Shown here: piece by piece, positions 33,923 to 42,887 of the stretch
Layout of the letters: the number at the start of each line of letters is the position of its first letter
Numbering within the stretch: the stretch's first letter is position 1
Source: JAPOVO01 sp026708165
Lineage (GTDB): Bacteria > Chloroflexota > UBA11872 > VXNJ01
DNA length: 64,000 bases
Direction of reading: 5' to 3'
NCBI GenBank assembly: GCA_965208775.1
Contig: OZ242360.1
Coordinates: forward strand, 496,001-560,000
Position numbers and translations under genes: made by a program
Notes under the pieces: generated by a model
Told to the model about the DNA's origin: nothing
The model's input: only the letters and a program-made list of their open reading frames with translations
Database searches by the model: none

Positions 33923-35020
33923 CTATTGGACGAGGGTTCTATAAAAGCGGGCTGTCGCGGCCGCGATTCGAGAGTGAGTGAATTGAGCGAGGACGCGCTT
34001 CCTGCCCTTCTTTCCGAGCGTGCGGCGGCGGAGCGCGTCGTCTCGCATGCCAGCAAGGGCAGCCGCCAGCGCGTTTACATCACCCGGAGGAACCAGGACC
34101 CCCGCGTCGCCAATAACGTTTGGAATCTCGCCCGACTTCGAGCCGATGACCGGAACTTCAGACGCCATCGCTTCGATCAGCGAGCGGCCAAACTGCTCAA
34201 CCCACCTAGAGGTGGGTATGGATGGGAGGACCAAAACGTCGACCGAACTCAGAAATGCCGGAATATCCTCCGGCGGCATGTGGCCCGCGAGCTCCAGTCG
34301 GTTCCCAAATCCACGCGCCACGGCATATTGGCGAACCCATTCAGCCAAAGGTCCGTCTCCCGCAATTGAGAGCCGCTCCCGTCCGCCGAGCCGCTCGAAG
34401 GCCGGCAAGAGCGTCCGGAGGCCCTTGGACTCGACCAGACGTCCCACGAATCCCACCGTGAATGGACCGTCTTCCTTGTCCAACGTCGAAGGCCGGAACA
34501 TCTCGGGATCGACGCCGAACTGAGGTATCACGGCCGCCGGTCCGATGAAGCCCTTGGCCAGAAGGACGTCGAGCGCCGCCTGCGTGCCGGCGATTGCCGC
34601 GGCGTTTCGATACGAGTAGCGCTCAAACCACATAAACGGCGGACGATATCGACGGTTGAGGTTTTGCCAGGCGAAGAACAAGCATCGCGCATTTGCGCGA
34701 CGCGCAAGCCCAATAGCGTGGGCAGTCGCGAGGTTATACGGCTCTTCGTCGACGTGCACCAAGTCGGGGCGAAAATCGTCGATCTCGCGCCCCAGTCCGG
34801 GAAAGAAGTGAACATGAAACCGTCCATTTAACAGCGCCCGCCTCACACGCAGCTCGTAGCCATCGACATGCAAACGGCTGAGCCTCTGTCTTGTTTTTCC
34901 CGTGCGCCAGTAGGGAGGCGTGACGGCCCGGAGCTCGATATCCGGTTCTCGCGCAAGCTCCTCGAGTTTCTTTTGATATGGGCCGGATACGAGGGCCTTC
35001 GAGATCAGCAGGACTTTCAA
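33923..35020 (-). CDS. GT4 family glycosyltransferase
   Basis: About 365 residues. N-terminal KVLLISKALVSGPYQKKLEE, then FRPDLVHVDEEPYNLATAHA and RCLFFAWQNLNRRYRPPFMW, which is typical of UDP-sugar GT4s with a DEEP motif. Donor half: TVGFVGRLVESKGLRTLLPA, IAGDGPLAEWVRQYA and SIPTSRWVEQFGRSLIEAMA with the E-x7-E pattern. Start TTG 35020 (TTGA overlapping the upstream TGA stop). It is the last gene of the second glycan cluster; donor and acceptor are unknown. Confidence 0.9.
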   Translation of the reverse strand: MKVLLISKALVSGPYQKKLEELAREPDIELRAVTPPYWRTGKTRQRLSRLHVDGYELRVRRALLNGRFHVHFFPGLGREIDDFRPDLVHVDEEPYNLATAHAIGLARRANARCLFFAWQNLNRRYRPPFMWFERYSYRNAAAIAGTQAALDVLLAKGFIGPAAVIPQFGVDPEMFRPSTLDKEDGPFTVGFVGRLVESKGLRTLLPAFERLGGRERLSIAGDGPLAEWVRQYAVARGFGNRLELAGHMPPEDIPAFLSSVDVLVLPSIPTSRWVEQFGRSLIEAMASEVPVIGSKSGEIPNVIGDAGVLVPPGDVNALAAALAGMRDDALRRRTLGKKGRKRVLAQFTHSRIAAATARFYRTLVQ

Positions 35021-36102
35021 AGCAACTCCGAATACGCCGAGAGCGTGAGCCGGGCGGTTCTCTCCCACGTGAATTCGGCCGCTCGGGCGCGGCCAGCTTC
35101 AATCAGGTCTCCGGACTTGCGCGGGGCCGTCAGCAAGCTCAACACTCCTTCGGCCCACTCGTGAGGCTCGTCGGGATCGGCCAGCAGCGCCGCTCCTCCA
35201 ACTACTTCGGGCAAGGAAGTTCTGTCAGAGCAGATGACGGGCGTTCCGCACGCCATCGCTTCCAGCGGCTCGAGCCCGAACCCCTCGTACTTTGACGGGA
35301 ATACGAACGCGTCGGCGGCGCTCATCAGGGCGGCCTTCGAGGATTCGGCGACCGGGCCGAGGAATCGTATCGAGTCACCAATTCCAAACCCAGAGGACAT
35401 CTTCCGGTAGTCCGGGAATAGAGAGGACCCCGTGTTTGGAATCCGTCCCGCCAACGCCAGAAGCGGACGTTTGCCCCGCGGCATGAGAAACCAGCCTCGC
35501 AGCAAGGTGTCGAGGCTCTTTCGAGTGTCGCCGCCCCCCAGATAGAGGACGAACGAACCGGGCAACTCATATAACCTACGCACTTGCTCAACCGCCTCCG
35601 GCGGCGCGGGCGCCAAGCCTGGATCGACACCCAGCGGAACGACCCGCACGCGGTCGCGCGAAACTCCAAAGATGCGATTGACATCTCGGGCCGTGTGCTC
35701 CGAATCCGCCAGCAAAAGCGCGGCACGGCGCGCCGCCGATTTTGCGAGAGCGTTGTAGATCTTCATCCACGGCGTACGCGCATAGGGCCGCAGCACGAAT
35801 CCGATCAAATCGTGAACGGTCATAACGTGACGGTCTTCACGGCGGGTGGCGCTCAAGTATGGAGAATGGACGATCTGCGCACGCGAACGCCGTGCGGCGC
35901 GGGGCCATCCGAATAGCTCCCACATCAGTTTGCCGGGCCGCCCAAGGGCCTCGTAGACCGGACCGATGGACGCGACATCGAAACGGTCGCTGGATGTCAC
36001 ACGCTGAAGCTCGCGACAAAGATTGATGACATATTGACCGGAGCCGGTCATGGGATGGCGCAGGAAGTAGCCGTTCAGGCTTACGTTCAATCGCCCGAAC
36101 AC
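35017..36102 (-). CDS. GT4 family glycosyltransferase (mannosyltransferase-like)
   Basis: 361 residues. It starts RLNVSLNGYFLRHPMTGSGQ YVINL and has MTVHDLIGFVLRPYARTPWM, ADSEHTARDVNRIFGVSRDR, SFVLYLGGGDTRKSLDTLLR, and the donor motif SKYEGFGLEPLEAMACGTPV. It resembles the GT4 proteins at 6264-7361 and 36868-38028. The stop overlaps the start of the next GT4 by 4 bp. It likely builds a surface glycan with its neighbours; sugar not known. Confidence 0.9.
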   Translation of the reverse strand: MFGRLNVSLNGYFLRHPMTGSGQYVINLCRELQRVTSSDRFDVASIGPVYEALGRPGKLMWELFGWPRAARRSRAQIVHSPYLSATRREDRHVMTVHDLIGFVLRPYARTPWMKIYNALAKSAARRAALLLADSEHTARDVNRIFGVSRDRVRVVPLGVDPGLAPAPPEAVEQVRRLYELPGSFVLYLGGGDTRKSLDTLLRGWFLMPRGKRPLLALAGRIPNTGSSLFPDYRKMSSGFGIGDSIRFLGPVAESSKAALMSAADAFVFPSKYEGFGLEPLEAMACGTPVICSDRTSLPEVVGGAALLADPDEPHEWAEGVLSLLTAPRKSGDLIEAGRARAAEFTWERTARLTLSAYSELL

Positions 36103-36127
36103 CTAGCCAAAGCCGGGCGGTCTCTTG

Positions 36128-36790
36128 TCAGGTCTTGTTCATCCCCAACCGACGCCAGACACCCAACTCGGAGCCGTCATCTCTGTCGGCTTTGCGCTTG
36201 ACGTGAAGAAGGACCGACAGAACAAGCCCGGCGATCGCGAAGAGCCACGACTGGGTGACAAGTCCCAGGATGATGGGCAAGGTGCGATAGACAACGGTTG
36301 AACTCGTGAACGTCCTGCGAGTGACGATAAGGGAAAGGAACCATACGCCGACAATGACGAACGGGAGAGGTGGCCATATGAACATCATCGTCCAGCCCAT
36401 GGTGGTCGTGCCGATACCGCCGGAAAAGGCGAGCCAGATCGGCCACATCGCGCCGACGGTGACAAATATCAACCCGACGATGATGGCGATGATGGTGAGC
36501 TCGTTATCAGGTATCCGTCCGAAAACAATCGTGTGATCACCTTCGGGAACAAGCCACGTTGCAAGGATTACTACGGCAAAACCCAAACCTGCGTTGGACA
36601 GTACCGTGAGCAAGGCGGGAGTCAAGCCGACGCTTCGGAAGGAGTTGTAAACGGTGATGTTGCCCGTGCCGAGCTTGCGCAGATCACGTCTGGCTACGAC
36701 AAGCGTCCAAATGAACGGAAACGGGATAGAACCTATGACGTATGCCACGACCGCGACGGCGATCAGGCGAAGTACGGTCTCGACACTCAT
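36128..36790 (-). CDS. PlsY-like membrane acyltransferase with altered motifs
   Basis: 220 residues with six or so membrane helices. It has the PlsY start GSIPFPFIWTLVVARRDLRK and LGTGNITVYNSFRSVGL (usual GSGNIGATN). The third motif is unusual: GAMWPIWLAFSGGIGTTT where PlsY has the GH...FKGGKGVAT pattern, so the His and the Lys are missing (Ala114, Ile126). PlsY makes lysophosphatidate from acyl-phosphate. This copy may have changed specificity or lost activity. It sits between two GT4 genes, not with lipid genes. Confidence 0.7.
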   Translation of the reverse strand: MSVETVLRLIAVAVVAYVIGSIPFPFIWTLVVARRDLRKLGTGNITVYNSFRSVGLTPALLTVLSNAGLGFAVVILATWLVPEGDHTIVFGRIPDNELTIIAIIVGLIFVTVGAMWPIWLAFSGGIGTTTMGWTMMFIWPPLPFVIVGVWFLSLIVTRRTFTSSTVVYRTLPIILGLVTQSWLFAIAGLVLSVLLHVKRKADRDDGSELGVWRRLGMNKT

Positions 36791-36867
36791 GGATCGATTC
36801 TCCCCTGCCTTCTCTGCCTAGAGATTACCGTAGTTCGCTTTTATGGCGGAATGAACGGGAAGCGCAT

Positions 36868-38028
36868 TCAGCAAGATTTCAGCAAGGCGCGATAGACGGT
36901 TTCAGTCTTCTCGGCGGCCGCCTCCCAGGTGAATTCCGCGGCGCGGACCCGGCCGCGGCTCGTGAGACTTTCGGCGAGGTCGGGCTGGTCGATTACGTTA
37001 ACAACTTGCTCCGCAATCTCGTCGGGGTTGTCCGGCGACGCCAGCAGAGCGGCCGCTCCGGCGACTTCGGGCATGCTCGAAACGTCGGCGGTTATAACGG
37101 GAGTGCCCATCGCCATCGACTCGATAATCGGAATCATGAATCCTTCCGCTTTGCTGACCGCCAGCGTTACGCGGGCCAGCTCATACAGGGCCTTCAGAAG
37201 CCGGTCATCGAGCGGTCCCAGAAAATGCACGAACCCATCGTCTGCTTCGGCGACCCCCGAATACACCTCGTCGGAGAGCCATCCTTCCGCGCCGACGTGA
37301 ACGAGGTGAATATCCAGTCCCCGCCGCCTGGCGAGTCCAACGGCCGCGGCCATGGTCGGGAGGTTCTTTCGCGGCTGGATCGTGCCGACCGACAAAGCAA
37401 ATTGCGGAAACGAACCGACCAGTTGCCTGGCGCATTCCAGTGAGCCAGGCGAGCTCGGTTCGCTAAAGAACGGGTCGAGGCCGTTGTGCACGACGTGCAC
37501 GAGTTCCGGTCGTACGTTGTATACATCGATCACGTCGGAACGCGTGGCCTCCGATACCGCGATCACGCGGCTCGAGCGCTCGATCGCACGCGGCGTCGCC
37601 GAGTCGAGATAGCGCTTCTGGGCGGGATGGGCGGTCTCGGGATGGGTGACGTAGCTCAAGTCATGAACCGTGACTACCGACCGCATACCCGGCCATACGG
37701 GAACCACAAAGTCGGGACCGTGATAGACGTCGAACCGTCCCAACGCAAGCCGCATGGGAACGGGTACACGCAGCTTCTGCGTGATCGCGAGCCACAGCCG
37801 CTCCGACATCGGGACTCGACTGCACTGCGCAGGAGCTCCCTGAAAGAACTCGCTCGCCCGCTCGGAAGGCTTTATGCCCGGATAGAACGGTCGGTAGACG
37901 AAATTGGTATCGCGCTTCAGAAGCTCTCGGAGAAGCCCGCGGGTAACTCGACCAATCCCCGCGCCCTGCCAGGCGCCGGAAGTGAAATCGAATCCGATCC
38001 GGATCAGCCGGTCGCCTGTGTTTCCCAC
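36868..38028 (-). CDS. GT4 family glycosyltransferase (mannosyltransferase-like)
   Basis: 386 residues from GTG 38028. Motifs: IRIGFDFTSGAWQGAGIGRV, TVHDLSYVTHPETAHPAQKR, VSEATRSDVIDVYNVRPELV, ALSVGTIQPRKNLPTMAAAV and VSKAEGFMIPIIESMAMGTP. In this family the first Glu of E-x7-E is in EGFMIPIIE. It overlaps the end of the upstream polymerase gene by 25 bp. It resembles the two other GT4 enzymes in the window; donor unknown but GDP-mannose is a reasonable guess. Confidence 0.9.
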   Translation of the reverse strand: MGNTGDRLIRIGFDFTSGAWQGAGIGRVTRGLLRELLKRDTNFVYRPFYPGIKPSERASEFFQGAPAQCSRVPMSERLWLAITQKLRVPVPMRLALGRFDVYHGPDFVVPVWPGMRSVVTVHDLSYVTHPETAHPAQKRYLDSATPRAIERSSRVIAVSEATRSDVIDVYNVRPELVHVVHNGLDPFFSEPSSPGSLECARQLVGSFPQFALSVGTIQPRKNLPTMAAAVGLARRRGLDIHLVHVGAEGWLSDEVYSGVAEADDGFVHFLGPLDDRLLKALYELARVTLAVSKAEGFMIPIIESMAMGTPVITADVSSMPEVAGAAALLASPDNPDEIAEQVVNVIDQPDLAESLTSRGRVRAAEFTWEAAAEKTETVYRALLKSC

Positions 38029-39455
38029 TTGAAGTCCGCAGCCAGAGCCAACCCGGCCGCCGCACCCAGAACCACGCCCATGCCTCCCACGAAAACGCTA
38101 TCGACCATGTTATGGACCACGAACGCTCCTATGCTTGCCAGCGAGGCAATAGCCACGGTCCGCAACACGGGAGCGGAATTGGCCGCACGACGGGCCGCAA
38201 CCAGCAGAACTATAAGGAAGGCGAGGAACGGCGCAAGGCCGATTACGCCAGTTTCTGCCGCAAGGTTCAGATAGAAGTTATGCGCGTGACCGAGCGACTC
38301 ATCCCAACGCCCAAGGTTGAAGTCCTGGTAGCGGGTCTCATAGTTTCCCAGCCCGACGCCGCCGATGGGATTCGAGGCGAACATCCTTCCCGCCGCGGTC
38401 CAGAACGCCAATCGCTGCACGATGGCGAAATTGCCCGCGGTGACCCCTTCCGTCATTTCAATCGGACTCGCCAACCCCTCACCGGCCAGGCGGGCAGGTT
38501 CGGGTATCCGGTCGTCAAAGCCGAAACTGAAATGGCCGAAGGCGAGAACGAGAACCGGTATAACCACGGCGGCAGCGAGCAGCCTGCGGTCGACCAGCCG
38601 GCGGCCTCCCGAATACCAAATCACGATTGCCGTCCCCGCCGCGACGGCAATCCAGGCTCCTCGCGACAAGCTGAGCGCAACCGCGCCCACGCCTGCGAGC
38701 CATAACAACAACGCGGCCCATCGCCACCATCCTTTGCCGCGAAGAGCGAATGCCAATGCAAACGGCAAATGCAGCCCCAGATAACCGGCAAACGGATTAG
38801 GCTGCTCGAACGTCCCGTACGCCCTGATTATTCGTCCTATGAGAAAAGACTGCGGCCCAACGCCAAGCGCGGTTTGAGCGAGTCCGACCACGGCTTCGGC
38901 GGCCATGGCCGCACCTCCGACGATGAGGATAGGCCGGAGATCACGTGGATTGCGCGCGAGATCGAACGTCGCCAGCAGCGCGACGATCACCTCGATCCAT
39001 TTTGCGAATTCCTTGAAAGCGGGAGGCAATCGGAGCGCCCAAAATGCCGTCACCACCGCCAGTCCCACGAATACGAAGAGCAGCATGGCGGGTCTTGGAA
39101 TGATGAATGGTCCGGGACGCCGGAAGATGACAAGCCAAAAGACCACGATGGGCAACACGGCTTCAGTGAGGCCGACGGTTATCCCGGCAAGATCGACTTC
39201 CAGCAGCGATCGCAGCGGCACCGACACCAGGAGCAACGCAAGACCGACTGACGGATGAGGCCTGCCAATGACTCCCGACGCCCGCAGCCCAACTCCAACC
39301 GCCGCCAGTCCGAACACGGCAATGATCGCGAGCCATGCCCTGCCGCCCGCGGCGACGGCTGCTCCGAGTACGGCGCCCAGGACCAAAACCGCGGCCCTGG
39401 CCGTCACAATCGTGGCGGCCTGGAGTCTTTCCGACCGAGATTCAGCGAAAGTCAT
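38004..39455 (-). CDS. O-antigen ligase/polymerase family membrane protein (second copy)
   Basis: 483 residues, about 12 membrane helices. The Wzy_C signature is EQPNPFAGYLGLHLPFALAF and, further on, GAVALSLSRGAWIAVAAGTA, then the large loop with GGVGLGNYETRYQDFNLGRW and ESLGHAHNFYLNLAAETGVI. The HAHNFYL motif is a hallmark of ligases/polymerases that move lipid-linked glycans. It differs from the protein at 7330-8739, so two polysaccharides may be polymerised separately. ATG 39455 is probably the first gene of the cluster, divergent from folK. Confidence 0.88.
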   Translation of the reverse strand: MTFAESRSERLQAATIVTARAAVLVLGAVLGAAVAAGGRAWLAIIAVFGLAAVGVGLRASGVIGRPHPSVGLALLLVSVPLRSLLEVDLAGITVGLTEAVLPIVVFWLVIFRRPGPFIIPRPAMLLFVFVGLAVVTAFWALRLPPAFKEFAKWIEVIVALLATFDLARNPRDLRPILIVGGAAMAAEAVVGLAQTALGVGPQSFLIGRIIRAYGTFEQPNPFAGYLGLHLPFALAFALRGKGWWRWAALLLWLAGVGAVALSLSRGAWIAVAAGTAIVIWYSGGRRLVDRRLLAAAVVIPVLVLAFGHFSFGFDDRIPEPARLAGEGLASPIEMTEGVTAGNFAIVQRLAFWTAAGRMFASNPIGGVGLGNYETRYQDFNLGRWDESLGHAHNFYLNLAAETGVIGLAPFLAFLIVLLVAARRAANSAPVLRTVAIASLASIGAFVVHNMVDSVFVGGMGVVLGAAAGLALAADFKWETQATG

Positions 39456-39584
39456 CTGCTATTGGAAGCGCGCCGCGCCAAGGCTGCCATCCACGCGAAA
39501 CGGGACCGTATCCGAGTTTGTTATGGGCAAACTCGGTTGCGCCATAATAATTGCAGTGTTCCCTGCCTTGATCGATCGAGTGAA

Positions 39585-40190
39585 TTGCGTCCAAACAGTC
39601 GGGTCTTCATAGGATTGGGCTCGAATCTCGGAGACAGGTCCCAGAATATAGTCACAGCGCTCGATTTGATCGCCGAACGGACGCTTCCGGTCGCGGCCTC
39701 TCCGCTGTACGAGACAGAGCCGGTGGGATTCGTCGATCAGCCCAGATTCCTCAACGCCGTCTGCGCTATCGACACCAGTCTCGGCCCCCGTGAACTGCTG
39801 GAATTCCTTGCGTCCATCGAGCGGTCTCTCGACCGGCAACCGGCTAAGCGGTGGCGTCCGCGAACTATCGATCTGGACATCCTTGCGATGGGATCAGCTA
39901 CCGTCTGCGAGGACGGCCTGAGAATTCCGCATCCTCGGGTGACCGAGCGGCTATTCGTATGTCAGCCTTTTGCGGACCTTGCGCCTGACTTCGTCTTGCC
40001 GGGACAGACCTCGACGATGGCGAGTTTGCGGGATTCGCTGAAAGGCGGCCCGGCCGTGGATGAATGGAGGCCGGCGGAGGAGTTGATCGAATCGTTGCGC
40101 TGTACCGCCTGGAGCACCGGTCCCTTGCAAGCGGGGAGAGCCGGCACTCAGCCAACTTCGCCGGCGCCCCGGACACATCACCTAGATTGA
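39585..40190 (+). CDS. folK: 2-amino-4-hydroxy-6-hydroxymethyldihydropteridine pyrophosphokinase
   Basis: It transfers pyrophosphate from ATP to hydroxymethyl-dihydropterin in folate synthesis. About 201 residues. Motifs: RVFIGLGSNLGDRSQNIVTA, SPLYETEPVGFVDQPRFLNA, ERSLDRQPAKRWRPRTIDLD with the metal-binding DxD, and IPHPRVTERLFVCQPFADLA. TTG 39585 is the best start; the frame is open further upstream but the sequence overlaps the divergent polymerase. The C-terminal 40 residues are an extension not seen in most FolK. It overlaps folC by 4 bp (TTGA). Confidence 0.92.
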   Translation: MRPNSRVFIGLGSNLGDRSQNIVTALDLIAERTLPVAASPLYETEPVGFVDQPRFLNAVCAIDTSLGPRELLEFLASIERSLDRQPAKRWRPRTIDLDILAMGSATVCEDGLRIPHPRVTERLFVCQPFADLAPDFVLPGQTSTMASLRDSLKGGPAVDEWRPAEELIESLRCTAWSTGPLQAGRAGTQPTSPAPRTHHLD

Positions 40191-41596
40191 GACCTTCTGA
40201 CGACGCTCTCTACGTAGACGCCCTCAAGTACATCTACAGCTTCGCAGACATGGAGCGGGGTATCGGATTCTCCTCGCGCTCACCGCGCGAATTTACCTTC
40301 GAGCGCGTCAGGCTAATGCTGCAATTCCTGGGCAGCCCGCACCGAGATGTCCGATTTGTGCACGTTGCCGGAAGCAAGGGGAAGGGATCGACTTCGGCGA
40401 TGATTGCCTCCATGGCTAAGGCCGCGGGTCTGCGAGTCGGCCTATACACACAACCGCACCTGCACAGCTTCACCGAGCGGATCATGGTCGACCTCACACC
40501 AATCGACCGACTGGCGTTCGCCCGCCTGGTCCGGCAAGTAAGGGACGCGGTCGACTGGCTCGCCGAGCGTCACCCCGACCTCGGACCGCCCACCACGTTT
40601 GAATTCGCGACTGTGGCGGCTCTTAAGCACTTTCGGGATACGGACGTCGATCTCGCCGTTATCGAGGTGGGCCTTGGCGGGACGTGGGACGCCACGAACG
40701 TAATCTCGCCGCTCGTCAGCGTTATCACGTCGCTAGAAATCGAGCATTCCGCAATTCTGGGCGACACGATCGAGGACATTGCGAACGCCAAGACCGGCAT
40801 CATAAAACCGGGCGTGCCCGTAGTTACGGTGCCGCAGGTCCGTGAAGCGATGGAGATAATTCGGGCGCGGAGCGCATCCGCCGAGGCGGAGCTTACAGTC
40901 GCCGAAGCCGGCACCGTGGCGGCTGCGGACCCTTTGGGCGGTTTTCATTGGGTTGGAAGCAGACCTGCCCTCGACTGCACGGTGCGGTCGACGGTAACGA
41001 AAGGCCTGAGGGTGTCGTTCCCATTGCCGGGCCAGCACCAGTTGATCAACGCCGGCGCGGCGGTGCGAGCGATTGAAGCGCTGGCGGCGAGGGGACTAGG
41101 CATTGACACGGATGCGATCAGAGCCGGCCTCGCAAGCTGCCGCTGGCCTTGCCGCACGGACGTGCTGCGGCGTTCACCTCTCGTGATAGCCGACGGCGCG
41201 CATACGAGCCGTTCGACAGCTCATCTGGCGAGCGCCCTACAAACGCTATTCGGCGTCGAGTCCGCCGCCGTTGTATTCGGGGCGCTCTCCGACAAGCAGC
41301 ATGTCGAGATCCTGCGAACGCTCAAACCCATCGCAGGTAAGGTCCACGCCTGCTCCTCTGCTCACCCACGCTCCGCGAGTCCTCTCGACATCGTATCTGC
41401 GGCGGCGGAGGCCGGAATTCCCGCCGAACTCCACGATGGCACAGGAGAGGCGCTCCGAGCGGCTCTGGAGGAGTCAGGCGACATTGGAGCCGTCGTCGCC
41501 ACCGGGAGCCTGTTCGTGGCCGCCGAGGCGCGTGAAGAGCTTGGACTCGCCGGTTACGTCGATCCTGTTCTGATTCCCAAGCCAGCCCTGCCATGA
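40187..41596 (+). CDS. folC: Bifunctional folylpolyglutamate synthase / dihydrofolate synthase
   Basis: It adds glutamate to dihydropteroate and to folates. About 469 residues. Motifs: the mononucleotide site VAGSKGKGSTSAMIASMAKA, LYTQPHLHSFTERIMVD, IEVGLGGTWDATNVISPLVS, then ITSLEIEHSAILGDTIEDIA, INAGAAVRAIEALA and IADGAHTSRSTAHL. TTG 40187 overlaps the folK stop; the longer frame from 40064 adds residues overlapping folK. Downstream its stop overlaps a 27-codon ORF. Confidence 0.93.
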   Translation: MRPSDDALYVDALKYIYSFADMERGIGFSSRSPREFTFERVRLMLQFLGSPHRDVRFVHVAGSKGKGSTSAMIASMAKAAGLRVGLYTQPHLHSFTERIMVDLTPIDRLAFARLVRQVRDAVDWLAERHPDLGPPTTFEFATVAALKHFRDTDVDLAVIEVGLGGTWDATNVISPLVSVITSLEIEHSAILGDTIEDIANAKTGIIKPGVPVVTVPQVREAMEIIRARSASAEAELTVAEAGTVAAADPLGGFHWVGSRPALDCTVRSTVTKGLRVSFPLPGQHQLINAGAAVRAIEALAARGLGIDTDAIRAGLASCRWPCRTDVLRRSPLVIADGAHTSRSTAHLASALQTLFGVESAAVVFGALSDKQHVEILRTLKPIAGKVHACSSAHPRSASPLDIVSAAAEAGIPAELHDGTGEALRAALEESGDIGAVVATGSLFVAAEAREELGLAGYVDPVLIPKPALP

Positions 41597-41676
41597 CCCA
41601 AGCGGTCACGCAGCGTGGCGATCAGTCCGGCGAAGCGGTGCGGTGGACCACGCTCGGCAACGCCGGCGCCCACTGA
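41593..41676 (+). CDS. 27-codon ORF coupling folC to the GT9 gene
   Basis: ATG 41593 overlaps the folC stop (ATGA) and the ORF stop TGA (41674-41676) shares its A with ATG 41676, a start of the next gene (TGATG). The peptide would be MTQAVTQRGDQSGEAVRW plus nine residues, mostly polar. It is probably a translational relay rather than a functional protein. I recognise no homologue. Confidence 0.35.
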   Translation: MTQAVTQRGDQSGEAVRWTTLGNAGAH

Positions 41677-42887
41677 TGCGGCCCGTCGTGCCGCTGCCGG
41701 CCAAAGGCCGCCGCAGACGCAAGCTCAAGGCAATATTGGGGCGCGGCGTCCTGGCAATTGCCGGGGGGGCGGCTCGCCTCAGCAGACTAGGCCGCGGACC
41801 GCGGCCGGACGTCGGGGGACTGTGGCCGTTTCCCGAGCCGCCCCGTTCGATACTGCTGGTCCGGTTCGACCTGATCGGCGACACTGTGATGTCGCTCGCG
41901 CTAGCGGCCGACTTGAAGTCGATCTTTTCCGACTCCGAGATAACGTTCATGACCACGCCCGGCTCGGCGCGTATCGCCGAACCATGCCCTTACGTAGACC
42001 GTTCGCTAGCGGTGGACATGCCAGCTGTGACCCATCTTCAGGGTGCATTGCGTCGCCATACGTGGACGACCTCGATCTCGGCTGTGAGGGGGATTCGCAA
42101 AAGCCGATTCGATCTGGCCATATCGCTGTACGGCCCTCTGGCGGGATGCGTTACGGGCCTCAGCGGCGCGCGCTGGCGCGTCGGCTACAAGTCGGAAGCG
42201 CCAGCAGGTTGTTTTGATTTCGCTTTGCCGGGCCGGCGCTTGCCCGGCACGAAGCACGAGGTCGAGTGGATACGAGGACTTGCGGGTCGCGACGGTGGGA
42301 CGCCCGCCGTTTGGGATCTCGCCATACCCGACGACGCAGGACGCCGGGGGGCCGAGATGCTTCCGAAGGGCGACGAGGCGCTGATAGTGATCCATACCGG
42401 CGCGAGGAATGGCGGCGCGAAGATATGGCCCGCCGAGCGGTGGAAGGAACTGGCCGTTCTGATAAACGAAGAAACCGGAGCGCGACTCGTAACCATCGGC
42501 GACGAGTTCGAGCGGAAGACTGCCCGGAGCGTTATCCGGTCGGTCCCACGAACCCACGACCTCACCGGAAAGACAAGCCTCGCCGAGCTGGCGGCAGTGA
42601 TTTCCCGGTGCGACGTGCTGATCTCCGGGGACAGCGGCCCGCTGCATCTGGCCACGGCCCTGGGCAAGCGCGTAGTGGGACTCTATGGCCCGACCGACCC
42701 GGTTTTGAGCGGACCGTTCGCGAACGATGCGATTATCGTCAGGGCGGGAATTCCGTGCAGTCCATGCTATGACCTGCGAGCACCGGCGGACTGCCCGTTC
42801 GGAGACACCCTTTGCATGGAATGGATCACACCCCGTCAGGTGATGGAGGCAGTGTTGAAGCAGCTAGAGCGGAGACGCGCGGGGTGA
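41676..42887 (+). CDS. GT9 family glycosyltransferase (heptosyltransferase-like)
   Basis: 403 residues from ATG 41676 (TGATG coupling); the frame also offers GTG 41643. Motifs: SILLVRFDLIGDTVMSLALA at the N-terminal GT-B domain, then IHTGARNGGAKIWPAERWKE and the signature LISGDSGPLHLATALGKRVV, GLYGPTDPVLSGPF. Family 9 enzymes usually add heptose or other sugars from ADP- or UDP-sugars to lipid acceptors. Four Cys cluster near the C-terminus (CSPCYDLRAPADCPFGDTLC), as in many GT9s. The acceptor here is unknown. Confidence 0.9.
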   Translation: MRPVVPLPAKGRRRRKLKAILGRGVLAIAGGAARLSRLGRGPRPDVGGLWPFPEPPRSILLVRFDLIGDTVMSLALAADLKSIFSDSEITFMTTPGSARIAEPCPYVDRSLAVDMPAVTHLQGALRRHTWTTSISAVRGIRKSRFDLAISLYGPLAGCVTGLSGARWRVGYKSEAPAGCFDFALPGRRLPGTKHEVEWIRGLAGRDGGTPAVWDLAIPDDAGRRGAEMLPKGDEALIVIHTGARNGGAKIWPAERWKELAVLINEETGARLVTIGDEFERKTARSVIRSVPRTHDLTGKTSLAELAAVISRCDVLISGDSGPLHLATALGKRVVGLYGPTDPVLSGPFANDAIIVRAGIPCSPCYDLRAPADCPFGDTLCMEWITPRQVMEAVLKQLERRRAG

